Shown here piece by piece: positions 8,044 to 15,564 of a DNA stretch of 64,000 nucleotides. Position numbers and translations under genes: made by a program. Numbering within the stretch: position 1 is the stretch's first letter; every line of letters starts with the position of its first letter. Source of the stretch: Bacilli bacterium (GTDB lineage Bacteria; Bacillota_I; Bacilli_A; RF39; UBA660). The notes beneath the pieces were generated by a model. That model ran no database searches and was not told where the DNA came from. It worked only from the letters and a program-made list of their open reading frames with translations. The DNA lies in assembly GCA_900753325.1 (NCBI GenBank), contig CAADYO010000004.1, forward strand, positions 29,625 to 93,624, given 5' to 3'.

Positions 8044-8131
8044 TATAATTCATCTCTCCTTAATAACTATATTATATTATAAGTACAAAATAAATGAAAG
8101 AAAAAAAGTAATAATAATTTCATCAAAAATG

Positions 8132-8160
8132 AAAAAGATGAGACCTAAATATCACATCAT
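8132..8160 (-). terminator. Probable terminator after the FemAB gene
   Basis: Minus strand GATGTGA / TCTCATC imperfect stem (one mismatch) followed by T5. Located just past the stop codon at 8163. Confidence 0.5.
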
Positions 8161-8162
8161 AA

Positions 8163-9356
8163 TCATTTTCTTAGCTTAGTTATAAACTTATTTACACCAT
8201 AATACCAATTTATTGGTAAATAAAAATCTCCTATAAATTCCTCAACATGACCGCCAAAGCCCTTTTTAAACTCATAGACTCCATCCTTCTTGTCAAACTC
8301 TCCCTTTATACCATAAAAATTATACTTTAGATATTTATTTTCAACAGCATATTTTATCATTTGCCATTGTATCAAATATTGAGCATAAAAATTATTATAT
8401 TTATCTACATTGCCACTAAATAAATATATAACTTCATTTCCATATAACATAAACATAGAAGCTGATATAGGAATCATCTCATCAGAATATTTTTCAACTT
8501 CTCTTAATCTATTAGTTAAAGAATCAATATTCTTTTTAACCTCTTTTGCACTATTATTCTCTTTATTATAAAACTTATCATATTTTTTATTATAATTATC
8601 TAATTCCTCTTTAACCGTATTCTTATATTTACAAGCATCTAAATAAGCTATTAAAAAGCGTACCTTATTACCAAAAGCTTTATACATTTTTTGATAATAA
8701 TTTAGACTTTTATCAGAAAAACCAATTAATTTACTAGTCTGCTCTGTGATATTTTTAAAAACTGGTAAATCATCATATGAAATATCTTTTATAACAATTC
8801 CGAACTTTAAAGCTTTTTTAATCTTACTTAAATGATTTGCTTTAAAATCATGAACAACATCATCAAAAGTCTTATTTTCTAAATCAATAACATATTGCCA
8901 CCTATTCTGATATCTAGTATCATAGCCAACAGTAAACCCAGCATGCTTAAAGCCAAGATCTTTTAAGTTATTAATAACCTCAGTATTATCAAATTCATCT
9001 GTTTCTTTACCATTCATATCGCGACTTTTATATAAAACATTTGGATCTATGTGTAAAACATATGCCTTTTTCTTTTTTACATACTCTTTTAAATTAGTAA
9101 TAAAAAACTCCAAAACTTTTTTATCATTATAGTCAACCAATAATCCTCTTGGCGAATAAAAATAATAATACCCAAGTCTATTTTTTCTAGATATCAATCT
9201 AGCAGCCGCTACTACTTTTTTACCAACTAAAACACCAACATAATAAGAAGTAGCCAAAGAAACGTCATCCATTTTTGGTGACTGCAAAAAACTCTCCTGC
9301 TCACTTTTTTCCAAAAAAGATGTAAACTCATTAATACTTAACTCTCTAAACTTCAT
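8163..9356 (-). CDS. FemAB-family peptidoglycan bridge aminoacyltransferase
   Basis: 397 residues, the usual length for FemA/FemB/MurM enzymes, which add amino acids from aminoacyl-tRNA to the lysine side chain of lipid II. Two GNAT-like subdomains are interrupted by a coiled-coil arm (about residues 240-300, KEELDNYNKKYDKFYNK and following) as in FemA. Seen motifs include FLQSPKM near the start, AARLISRKNRLGYYYFYSPRGLLVDY and YLFSGN.DKYNNFYAQYLIQWQMIKYA near residue 320. Stand-alone gene with its own terminator. The amino acid added cannot be told from the sequence. Confidence 0.88.
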   Translation of the reverse strand: MKFRELSINEFTSFLEKSEQESFLQSPKMDDVSLATSYYVGVLVGKKVVAAARLISRKNRLGYYYFYSPRGLLVDYNDKKVLEFFITNLKEYVKKKKAYVLHIDPNVLYKSRDMNGKETDEFDNTEVINNLKDLGFKHAGFTVGYDTRYQNRWQYVIDLENKTFDDVVHDFKANHLSKIKKALKFGIVIKDISYDDLPVFKNITEQTSKLIGFSDKSLNYYQKMYKAFGNKVRFLIAYLDACKYKNTVKEELDNYNKKYDKFYNKENNSAKEVKKNIDSLTNRLREVEKYSDEMIPISASMFMLYGNEVIYLFSGNVDKYNNFYAQYLIQWQMIKYAVENKYLKYNFYGIKGEFDKKDGVYEFKKGFGGHVEEFIGDFYLPINWYYGVNKFITKLRK

Positions 9357-9460
9357 ATATACTCCCTTATACTATACTAAAAAAGCAAATTACACACTCT
9401 GATGCTTTAATTATATATTATTGTAAAAAAATACACAACCCATTAGTAAATGATAAAAAG

Positions 9461-9486
9461 AAAAAAGATACTAATTATTAGTATCT
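9461..9486 (-). terminator. Palindromic terminator (copy 1)
   Basis: GATACTAAT (9467-9475), one base, ATTAGTATC (9477-9485), perfect stem, then T6 on the minus strand. The surrounding 29 bases are identical to copy 2 at 10511-10539. Confidence 0.8.
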
Positions 9487-9500
9487 TCAAAAAATTAAAT

Positions 9501-10427
9501 TTACTTATTTGCAGGTTCCGTATAACTATATACATAATTACCATTTTCCAAATTAAATACCATTTTATATATTGTACCTTTTTTAGCATTATCAACAGTA
9601 TAATCAGCAGCTCTTTCATCAAGAGAATGTGGACTAAATTCCGTAACACTAATAGTTTTATTATAATCTTTATAATACTTATAATTACCATCATTATTAT
9701 CTGTAAGGAATAACACTCCAACCTCAAGAGTAAGTGTTTTATCATCTTTATAAGCATTAACAACTTTGCGTACATCATGAAAGTAACATAAATTATCGCA
9801 TCCACCAGCTTTTTTATCATATGTTTTAGTACTAGCGTTATACTTATACATAGAGCAACCATCTTGATTATTATAATCGGCATTTTTATATTTATAACTT
9901 TCTCCAAATAAACTAGCAACAATTTCAGAAAATTGACTTTCAGACACACTAGCAGCATCACTATACTTATTATAAGCCAAACCATCTGCAATTTGATAAA
10001 CTAATTTATTAGATAAATCAGCAACTGAAACTTTAGAATTAGTATAGAATTCATATATTCCACAATTATGTCCAACAGCAGGCCTTTCAATAAATTTATT
10101 AGATAAATCAGTAACTATACTATCATCAAGATCTAACTGAATAACCTCATTTTTATTATCATTATCATCTTTTTTATTATCCTCTACACCTGGACTATCA
10201 ACTGTTTTTTTTGTGTTAAATATATATCCCTTATCGTAAGCAATGTATAACAAGGCAGCAACTAATACAACAACCAATAAAATAATTAAAATTTTACTAC
10301 TCTTTTCTTTATTTTTTTCCTTTAGTTTTTGTTCAACTAAATGTTCAACCTTATCATCCAAATCATTGTTATTAACTACCTCATCATCTTTTAAATTATC
10401 ATCAACCATATTATTATTAGAACTCAA
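9501..10427 (-). CDS. Single-pass membrane protein, unknown extracytoplasmic domain
   Basis: 308 residues. Highly acidic, Asn/Asp-rich cytoplasmic start (residues 1-40), one membrane helix (about 46-64), a DN-rich linker and an extracytoplasmic domain of about 210 residues containing four cysteines (GHNCGIYEFY, GCSMYKY, GGCDNLCYF), which could form disulphides. No recognised domain. It is followed by the same palindromic terminator found after the neighbouring lipoprotein gene. Possibly a surface sensor or structural protein; function not assignable. Confidence 0.6.
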   Translation of the reverse strand: MSSNNNMVDDNLKDDEVVNNNDLDDKVEHLVEQKLKEKNKEKSSKILIILLVVVLVAALLYIAYDKGYIFNTKKTVDSPGVEDNKKDDNDNKNEVIQLDLDDSIVTDLSNKFIERPAVGHNCGIYEFYTNSKVSVADLSNKLVYQIADGLAYNKYSDAASVSESQFSEIVASLFGESYKYKNADYNNQDGCSMYKYNASTKTYDKKAGGCDNLCYFHDVRKVVNAYKDDKTLTLEVGVLFLTDNNDGNYKYYKDYNKTISVTEFSPHSLDERAADYTVDNAKKGTIYKMVFNLENGNYVYSYTEPANK

Positions 10428-10510
10428 AACTTATCACCTCAATATAATTATAAAAAAAGCAAAAAGAATGAGCAACAAAATAATAAAAAAATAATAAAAC
10501 TTTACGTAAA

Positions 10511-10539
10511 AAAAAAGATACTAATTATTAGTATCTTCA
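10511..10539 (-). terminator. Palindromic terminator (copy 2)
   Basis: Same hairpin as copy 1, here overlapping the last codons (Asp-Thr-Asn-Asn-stop) of the lipoprotein gene. The 29-base block is identical to 9461-9489. Confidence 0.8.
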
Positions 10540-11087
10540 GAATAATCATTAAGTAACTTTATATATTTTTCTTTTAGTTTATTTCTATACTCTTCTTGAG
10601 TATTATTATCTTCCTCTTTTTTAGAAATAGCAACTTCATTATTATGTCCTAAAATTTTTCCATCTTTTACAAAGTAAATATCTGGTAAATATAAATAAGA
10701 ATTATCATCACTATTCTTACTTAAATTATCTCCAAGTAAGTCAACTAATTCATTGTACTTACTAGTATCATTATCTCTAATGACCACTGGATTATAATAA
10801 TAAACAACGATATCACTATGTTTACTTTCCAAAATAGACTCCATAAACAACTTAACAGTCTCAGTTGATTCCTCATTATCAGAATTACCAAAGAAAACAA
10901 TTCCCGATCCAGATTTAAATATATCCAAAACTTCGTCTATTGATATATATTTAAATGAGTTATCTTTAGAAACAGAATATTCTTTAGCAAATTTTTCTGC
11001 TGGAGAAAGATCCTCAACTTTCTTTACTGAACAACCAGTTGCCATAGAAATAATAATTAATAATACTACTAACAGTTTTTTCTTCAT
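10521..11087 (-). CDS. Lipoprotein with thioredoxin-like fold lacking CXXC
   Basis: 188 residues. Lipoprotein signal peptide with lipobox ATGC (Cys19). The mature part shows a thioredoxin-like pattern: ISIDEVLDIFKSGSGIVFFGNSDNEES resembles the strand and active-site loop of redoxins used in gut Firmicutes, but the two active-site cysteines are replaced (GNSDNE), so it cannot be a normal disulphide oxidoreductase. YLPDIYFVKDGKILG matches the cis-Pro strand region. Downstream of tsf by 20 bases. Probably a surface-anchored binding or chaperone-like protein; this role is inferred. Confidence 0.65.
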   Translation of the reverse strand: MKKKLLVVLLIIISMATGCSVKKVEDLSPAEKFAKEYSVSKDNSFKYISIDEVLDIFKSGSGIVFFGNSDNEESTETVKLFMESILESKHSDIVVYYYNPVVIRDNDTSKYNELVDLLGDNLSKNSDDNSYLYLPDIYFVKDGKILGHNNEVAISKKEEDNNTQEEYRNKLKEKYIKLLNDYSEDTNN

Positions 11088-11107
11088 ATACTTCGATTAC
11101 CCAATAA

Positions 11108-11983
11108 TTAAGCACCTTTAATTTGACTCATTACTTCATCAGCAAAATTCTCTTCTCTTTTTTCAATACCTTCACCAACAGCAAATCTATTCATAGAAAT
11201 AATTTCACCATTGCTATTTTTAACATAATCAAGTACTGATAAAGAAGAATCTTTAATAAATGCTTGTTCTTCTAAACAAATTTCCTTATAAAACTTATTA
11301 AGTCTACCAACAACCATTTTTTCAGCTATATTTTCAGGCTTACCTTCAGCCATAACTTGTTCTTTAATAACGTGAGATTCTCTTTCAACCATTTCAGCAG
11401 GAACATCTTCTCTTCTTAATCCTACTGGATTCATTGCAGCAGCTTGCATAGCAACGTCTTTAGCAACTTCTTCATTTGCACCTTTAACAACTACTACAAC
11501 ACCGATTTTTCCACCCATATGTTTATAAGTACCAAAACATTCATCATCATTTTTAGTAACTACTACAAAACGTCTAAAACTAATTTTTTCACCAATTTTA
11601 GCAACCAAAGATACTAATTTATCATTAACAGTTTCATTACCATCTTTAATGTTTAATACATCTTCTACAGTTTCTACATCATTCTTTAAAATTATATCAG
11701 CTAAATAATCAACAAAATTTGTAAATTCTTCATTTTTAGCAACGAAATCAGTTTCAGAATTAACCTCAAGCATTACAGCTTTATTACCATCAACTTTGAT
11801 TTGACATAATCCTTCAGCAGCGATTCTGCTTTCTTTCTTAGCGGCTTTAGCAATACCTTTTTCTCTTAACCAATCAATGGCTTTTTCCATATTTCCTTCT
11901 GTTGCCTCTAATGCCTTTTTACAATCAAGCATACCAGCTCCAGTTTTTTCTCTTAAATCTTTAACATCACTTGCTTTAATCAT
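11108..11983 (-). CDS. tsf: Elongation factor Ts
   Basis: 291 residues. Nucleotide exchange factor for EF-Tu. The N-terminal UBA-like motif VKDLREKTGAGMLDCKKAL and the core motif MLEVNSETDFVAKNEEF are diagnostic, as is MNPVGLRREDVPAE. It follows rpsB as in nearly all bacteria, separated by 108 bases that hold a terminator-like hairpin. AGGAGG lies 9 bases before the ATG. Confidence 0.97.
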   Translation of the reverse strand: MIKASDVKDLREKTGAGMLDCKKALEATEGNMEKAIDWLREKGIAKAAKKESRIAAEGLCQIKVDGNKAVMLEVNSETDFVAKNEEFTNFVDYLADIILKNDVETVEDVLNIKDGNETVNDKLVSLVAKIGEKISFRRFVVVTKNDDECFGTYKHMGGKIGVVVVVKGANEEVAKDVAMQAAAMNPVGLRREDVPAEMVERESHVIKEQVMAEGKPENIAEKMVVGRLNKFYKEICLEEQAFIKDSSLSVLDYVKNSNGEIISMNRFAVGEGIEKREENFADEVMSQIKGA

Positions 11984-12042
11984 ACTTTTTCCTCCTTATG
12001 TACACCTATTAAGATTATAACTTATTTTTCTAATTATTAAAA

Positions 12043-12079
12043 GAAAAAAGAGGATGAAAATTCCCTTCCACCCTCCTTT
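12043..12079 (-). terminator. Hairpin between rpsB and tsf
   Basis: Minus strand GGAGGGTG pairs with CATCCTC (one G-U) ahead of T6. Probably a partial terminator that reduces tsf transcription from rpsB. Confidence 0.6.
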
Positions 12080-12091
12080 TGAATGTATAAA

Positions 12092-13036
12092 TTACTTAGT
12101 TAAAGCTTCAACTAATTCAGCTTTTTTCATAGTAGAATAACCCTTAATTTCTTTTTCTTTAGCCATAGCTTTTAATTCAGCTAAAGTTAAATCATCTAAT
12201 TTTACATCTGGTTTAACTTCTTCAGCCTTCATCTCTTCTACTACTTCTTTTACTTCTTCTTTAGCTTCTTCCTTAACTTCTTCCTTAGCCTCTTTCTTTT
12301 GAGCTTTCTTTTCAGCTTTTGCTTTATCTTCTTCGCTAACAAAATCAATTACTTCGTTACCATTAACTTCAGCAATAGCGTTAGTTAAAACACCAATTAA
12401 TAATTTAACAGCTCTAACAGCATCATCATTACCAGGAATAACGTAATCAACCATATCTGGATCACAGTTAGTATCAACTATACCAAATACTGGAATACCT
12501 AAAATACGAGCTTCCTTAATAGCTATTTCTTCTTTACGAGGATCAACGATTACTAATGCTTGAGGCATTTTCTTCATTTCTCTAATTCCTCTTAAATTCT
12601 TATTTAATTTTTCATATTCCTTTTTAATTTGAATAACTTCTTTTTTAGGAAGCATCTCAAAGATTCCATCTTGTTCCATCTTTTCAATTTCTTCCATTCT
12701 TCTAATTCTAGAACGAATAGTTTTGAAGTTTGTTAAAGTTCCACCTAACCAACGTTCATTTACGAAATACATGTTAGTTCTAGTAGCACTCTCTTCAGCA
12801 GCTTCTTGAGCTTGTTTCTTAGTTCCAACAAATAAAACTGTTCCACCATTTTGAGCTATTTCTTTCATAGCCTCATAAGCTTCTTCTAACTTCTTAACTG
12901 TTTTTTGTAAATCGATAATATAAATATCATCTCTTGTAGTATAGATGAATTCCTTCATCTTAGGATTCCATCTTCTCTTTTGATGTCCAAAATGAACACC
13001 AGCTTCTAATAAATAATTCATTGATACAATTGTCAT
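12092..13036 (-). CDS. rpsB: 30S ribosomal protein S2 with C-terminal SAP/Rho-N-like tail
   Basis: 314 residues against the usual 230-260. Residues 1-225 are a standard S2 (GVHFGHQKRRWNPKM, FVNERWLGGTLTNFKTI, PGNDDAVRAVKLL). A Lys/Glu-rich linker (about 235-270) follows, then a 38-residue module: LDDLTLAELKAMAKEK and GYSTMKKAELVEALTK, resembling a SAP or Rho N-terminal nucleic-acid-binding hairpin. The same module ends rplT nearby. AGGAG-like site before the ATG at 13036. The tail should reach out of the 30S head-body junction area where S2 sits; its role is unknown. Confidence 0.95.
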   Translation of the reverse strand: MTIVSMNYLLEAGVHFGHQKRRWNPKMKEFIYTTRDDIYIIDLQKTVKKLEEAYEAMKEIAQNGGTVLFVGTKKQAQEAAEESATRTNMYFVNERWLGGTLTNFKTIRSRIRRMEEIEKMEQDGIFEMLPKKEVIQIKKEYEKLNKNLRGIREMKKMPQALVIVDPRKEEIAIKEARILGIPVFGIVDTNCDPDMVDYVIPGNDDAVRAVKLLIGVLTNAIAEVNGNEVIDFVSEEDKAKAEKKAQKKEAKEEVKEEAKEEVKEVVEEMKAEEVKPDVKLDDLTLAELKAMAKEKEIKGYSTMKKAELVEALTK

Positions 13037-13126
13037 ATATTTTTTTCTCCTTCGTTTTATCTTCTATTAGTTTCTAATTACTATATCACCAATAAAGGCA
13101 CTAGATAAGTAAATCCACTAATATGC

Positions 13127-13720
13127 TTATTTTGTTAAAGCTTCAATAATTTCAGCTTTCTTAAGTCCTGTAACACTAATTTTCTTTTTAGCTGCTACTT
13201 CTTTTAATTCAGCAACAGTCATCTTTGAATAATCAACTGCTTCTTCTTTTTTTACTTCTTTCTTAGTATCTTTCTTTTCTTCTACTTTTTTAGTAGTAGT
13301 TTTAACTTTAGCTCCATTAACTGTAACTTCCTTACCAGCTACTTCACTAGACTTAGTAATTTTACCAGCCTTTCCGTCTTTAGCAACTTTAACGAATTCA
13401 CTAAACATCTTAGGATCATTAATTGCTATTTCTGATAACATTTTACGGTTAACTTCAACACCAGCTTTATTTAATCCTTCAATAAATCTTGAATAACTAA
13501 TATCATTTTGACGACAAGCTGCATTGATTCTTGTAATCCATAATTTTCTAAAATCTCTCTTCTTTTGTTTTCTGTCTCTAAATGCATATTGACCAGAATG
13601 CATTAATTGTTCTTTTGCTGACTTATAAAGTCTATGTTTACTACCAAAGTAACCTTTAGCTTCTTTTAATACTTTTTTATGACGAGCCTTTGTAACTGCT
13701 CCATTCTTAACTCTTGCCAT
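13127..13720 (-). CDS. rplT: 50S ribosomal protein L20 with SAP/Rho-N-like tail
   Basis: 197 residues against the usual 115-120. Residues 1-118 are normal L20 (ARVKNGAVTKARHKKVLK, GYFGSKHRLYKSAKEQL, LWITRINAACRQNDISYSRF). A basic/acidic linker (about 119-158) leads to a module YSKMTVAELKEVAAKKK and VTGLKKAEIIEALTK, nearly the same as the S2 tail. Downstream of rpmI by 22 bases in the infC-rpmI-rplT operon. L20 is an early assembly protein and the operon autoregulator in Firmicutes. Confidence 0.95.
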   Translation of the reverse strand: MARVKNGAVTKARHKKVLKEAKGYFGSKHRLYKSAKEQLMHSGQYAFRDRKQKKRDFRKLWITRINAACRQNDISYSRFIEGLNKAGVEVNRKMLSEIAINDPKMFSEFVKVAKDGKAGKITKSSEVAGKEVTVNGAKVKTTTKKVEEKKDTKKEVKKEEAVDYSKMTVAELKEVAAKKKISVTGLKKAEIIEALTK

Positions 13721-13742
13721 TTTCTATTTCCTCCTTCTTGAA

Positions 13743-13928
13743 TTATATTACGTTCTTAATTCTCTTGTAATCAGACTTACTAATAGTAGAACCCTTTCTA
13801 CAAGCTCTATTATAACTTGCTGATTTATAACCAGTATTATGAATACTACCTGGTTTTCCAATCTTATAATCATTTTTACGCTTAGTTAAAACTTTTTGAA
13901 CACCTTTATGTGTCTTAATCTTTGGCAT
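13743..13928 (-). CDS. rpmI: 50S ribosomal protein L35
   Basis: 61 residues, slightly shorter than the usual 64-66. Starts MPKIKTHKGVQKVLTKRKN, diagnostic of L35, and keeps the YNRACRKGSTISKSDYKRIK C-terminal half. GGAGG precedes the ATG. Middle gene of infC-rpmI-rplT. Confidence 0.97.
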   Translation of the reverse strand: MPKIKTHKGVQKVLTKRKNDYKIGKPGSIHNTGYKSASYNRACRKGSTISKSDYKRIKNVI

Positions 13929-13942
13929 ATTTATTCCTCCTA

Positions 13943-14473
13943 TTATTTATCTTTTTTTGGTACTAATAACATAGTCATAGTTTTTCCGTCTAACTTAGGT
14001 TTTTGCTCTATATCCGCATAATCACTAACTCGAGATGCAAAACGTTCAAGAACTTCCTTACCTAACTCAGTATGAGCAAGTTGTCTTCCTTTAAAACGAA
14101 TAGTAAGCTTAATTCTGTCACCCTTTTCCAAATACTTAGTAGCATTTCTAAGTTTGGTTTCAAAATCACCTACATCGATAACAGGTGATAAACGATATTC
14201 TTTTAATTCAGACATGTTTGCTTTTTGTCTCTTTAAAGCTTCCTTCTCCTTCTTTTGCTTCTCATAACGGAATTTATTATAATCCATTACTTTACAAACC
14301 GGTGGATTAGCATTAGGACTAATAAGTACTAAATCTAGTGCCGCATATGAAGCAAGTGTCAATGCATCTTGAATAGATTTAACACCAACCTGTTCACCAT
14401 TTGGACCAATTACTAATACTTCCCTAGCCTTAATTTGATCGTTAATCAACATGTTATTCTTATTGTTTGCGAT
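13943..14473 (-). CDS. infC: Translation initiation factor IF-3, ATC start
   Basis: About 176 residues. N-terminal domain NDQIKAREVLVIGPNGEQVGVKSIQDAL and C-terminal domain with KVMDYNKFRYEKQKKEKE and RFKGRQLAH are typical IF-3. There is no ATG, GTG or TTG in a suitable place: the only TTG (14488) is part of the ribosome binding site TTGGAGGTG. The best start is ATC at 14471-14473, 8 bases after GGAGG. IF-3 genes of Escherichia and Bacillus also use a rare AUU start for autoregulation, so this AUC fits the family habit. First gene of the L20 operon. Confidence 0.93.
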   Translation of the reverse strand: MANNKNNMLINDQIKAREVLVIGPNGEQVGVKSIQDALTLASYAALDLVLISPNANPPVCKVMDYNKFRYEKQKKEKEALKRQKANMSELKEYRLSPVIDVGDFETKLRNATKYLEKGDRIKLTIRFKGRQLAHTELGKEVLERFASRVSDYADIEQKPKLDGKTMTMLLVPKKDK

Positions 14474-14495
14474 AAAAAACACCTCCAATATAATA

Positions 14496-14626
14496 AGAAA
14501 AGCGGATATAACTTTATATCCACTCTAAAAAACCAAAATAGTAATATTGTTAACATATCATTGGCCTTTTACCCATCGCTATTCGCAGATCGGGTGGATA
14601 TAAATCTCTTTCCTTTTTTCTCGACT
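14496..14626 (-). promoter_or_regulatory. L20-type leader with attenuator, upstream of infC
   Basis: About 130 bases of 5' leader between promoter and infC. It carries the repeated element GGTGGATATAAA-like (14593-14606, complement) and, next to infC, a hairpin GTGGATATAA / TTATATCCGC with a T-rich tail (about 14503-14524). Position ahead of infC-rpmI-rplT and this layout fit the Firmicutes L20 leader, where L20 binding promotes termination. Secondary structure judged by eye. Confidence 0.65.
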
Positions 14627-14632
14627 AGTACA

Positions 14633-14661
14633 ATTATATGCATAATTGCCTTATATGTCAA
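14633..14661 (-). promoter_or_regulatory. Sigma-A promoter of infC-rpmI-rplT
   Basis: Minus strand TTGACA (14656-14661), 17-base spacer, TATAAT (14633-14638): a perfect consensus promoter. Confidence 0.85.
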
Positions 14662-14691
14662 CGTTTTTTTGAATTTTCTCAATATTTTTGC

Positions 14692-15555
14692 TTATTTTTC
14701 CTTAAATTTAACTTTTTCTTTATATTTGGGCTTAAAAAACACTCCTGCAAAGTTTCTTCCTGACTTAGTTGGATCGTTACCACCATTAGGACTAGCCATA
14801 CTATTAGAGTAATAATTTGGATTAGTTCTAGTATTATCCATATTGAATTCCATAGTATGAATATTTCTCTCTAAAAGTTCATTCTCAATTACTTTACGCA
14901 TATCTATTTTAAATACATCATTATCTAAAGTAATTGCACCATCCCATAACTTTCTATCAGTTGCCCATCTAGGATATGTATCATATGACCAATCACTACC
15001 AGCACAAGCACTAATATAAGCAACAATATCATCATCCTTACTATCATATGCTCTTTGTAAAGCATCAACTACCATCATAGGCATCTTCTTATCAATAAGT
15101 TCAGCACTACAATGAGCAATCGCAACAGCTCCCTTTCTTAAATCGGCTGCCATAACAACAGGACAATCTGCTATTGGATGTCCAATAACAACACCAGGTA
15201 CTTTATCAGTAGTAATTAAAATATCCTCTGGAATCGAAGTCATCAAGCCATCAGGATTAGCCTCAACAAACTCACGTGTAATCTCAAAACTACTACCATC
15301 CTTATTTTTTTGATCAGCAATAAAAATCTTACTAGCATCAAAACCATAATGATCAGCCATAGCTCTTCTATGTCTTTCAAAAATAATCTGTCTAATTTCA
15401 CTATTCAATTTAGAATCATGATCCACAAGTACACCAAATACAGCATATAAATAAAACTTATCTAATCCACTTAAATTACTAAGACTAATTGAAGAAGTAT
15501 TCATAGTTCCAAATTGATTTCCTACATCTATAATTTTTAAACTCATTATTATCAA
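14692..15555 (-). CDS. Divergent laccase-domain (YfiH/YlmD-like) protein
   Basis: About 285 residues. The central stretch ADCPVVMAADLRKGAVAIAHCSAE...VVDAL corresponds to the ADCxPVLLYDP...AAVHAGWRGT core of the YfiH family (purine nucleoside phosphorylase/adenosine deaminase-like, formerly polyphenol oxidase), retaining the zinc-site Cys and His but not the WRG. SACAGSDWSYDTY matches the family's IGPxIxxCCYEV segment. The usual neighbour genes (sepF) are elsewhere. Start is TTG 15555 or ATG 15546. It is 9 bases downstream of the transglutaminase-like gene, so they form one unit. Substrate unknown. Confidence 0.6.
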   Translation of the reverse strand: MIIMSLKIIDVGNQFGTMNTSSISLSNLSGLDKFYLYAVFGVLVDHDSKLNSEIRQIIFERHRRAMADHYGFDASKIFIADQKNKDGSSFEITREFVEANPDGLMTSIPEDILITTDKVPGVVIGHPIADCPVVMAADLRKGAVAIAHCSAELIDKKMPMMVVDALQRAYDSKDDDIVAYISACAGSDWSYDTYPRWATDRKLWDGAITLDNDVFKIDMRKVIENELLERNIHTMEFNMDNTRTNPNYYSNSMASPNGGNDPTKSGRNFAGVFFKPKYKEKVKFKEK

Positions 15556-15564
15556 TCATCTCTC

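Noticed and set aside
9443..9991. 182-codon minus-strand frame, very rich in Ile, Met and Lys
   Set aside because: It is the shifted frame of the membrane protein gene at 9501-10427. Its composition is that of AT-rich noise and it runs through the terminator.
14435..14812. 125-codon plus-strand frame across the infC leader
   Set aside because: Antisense to the promoter, L20 leader and two gene ends; explained by those features.
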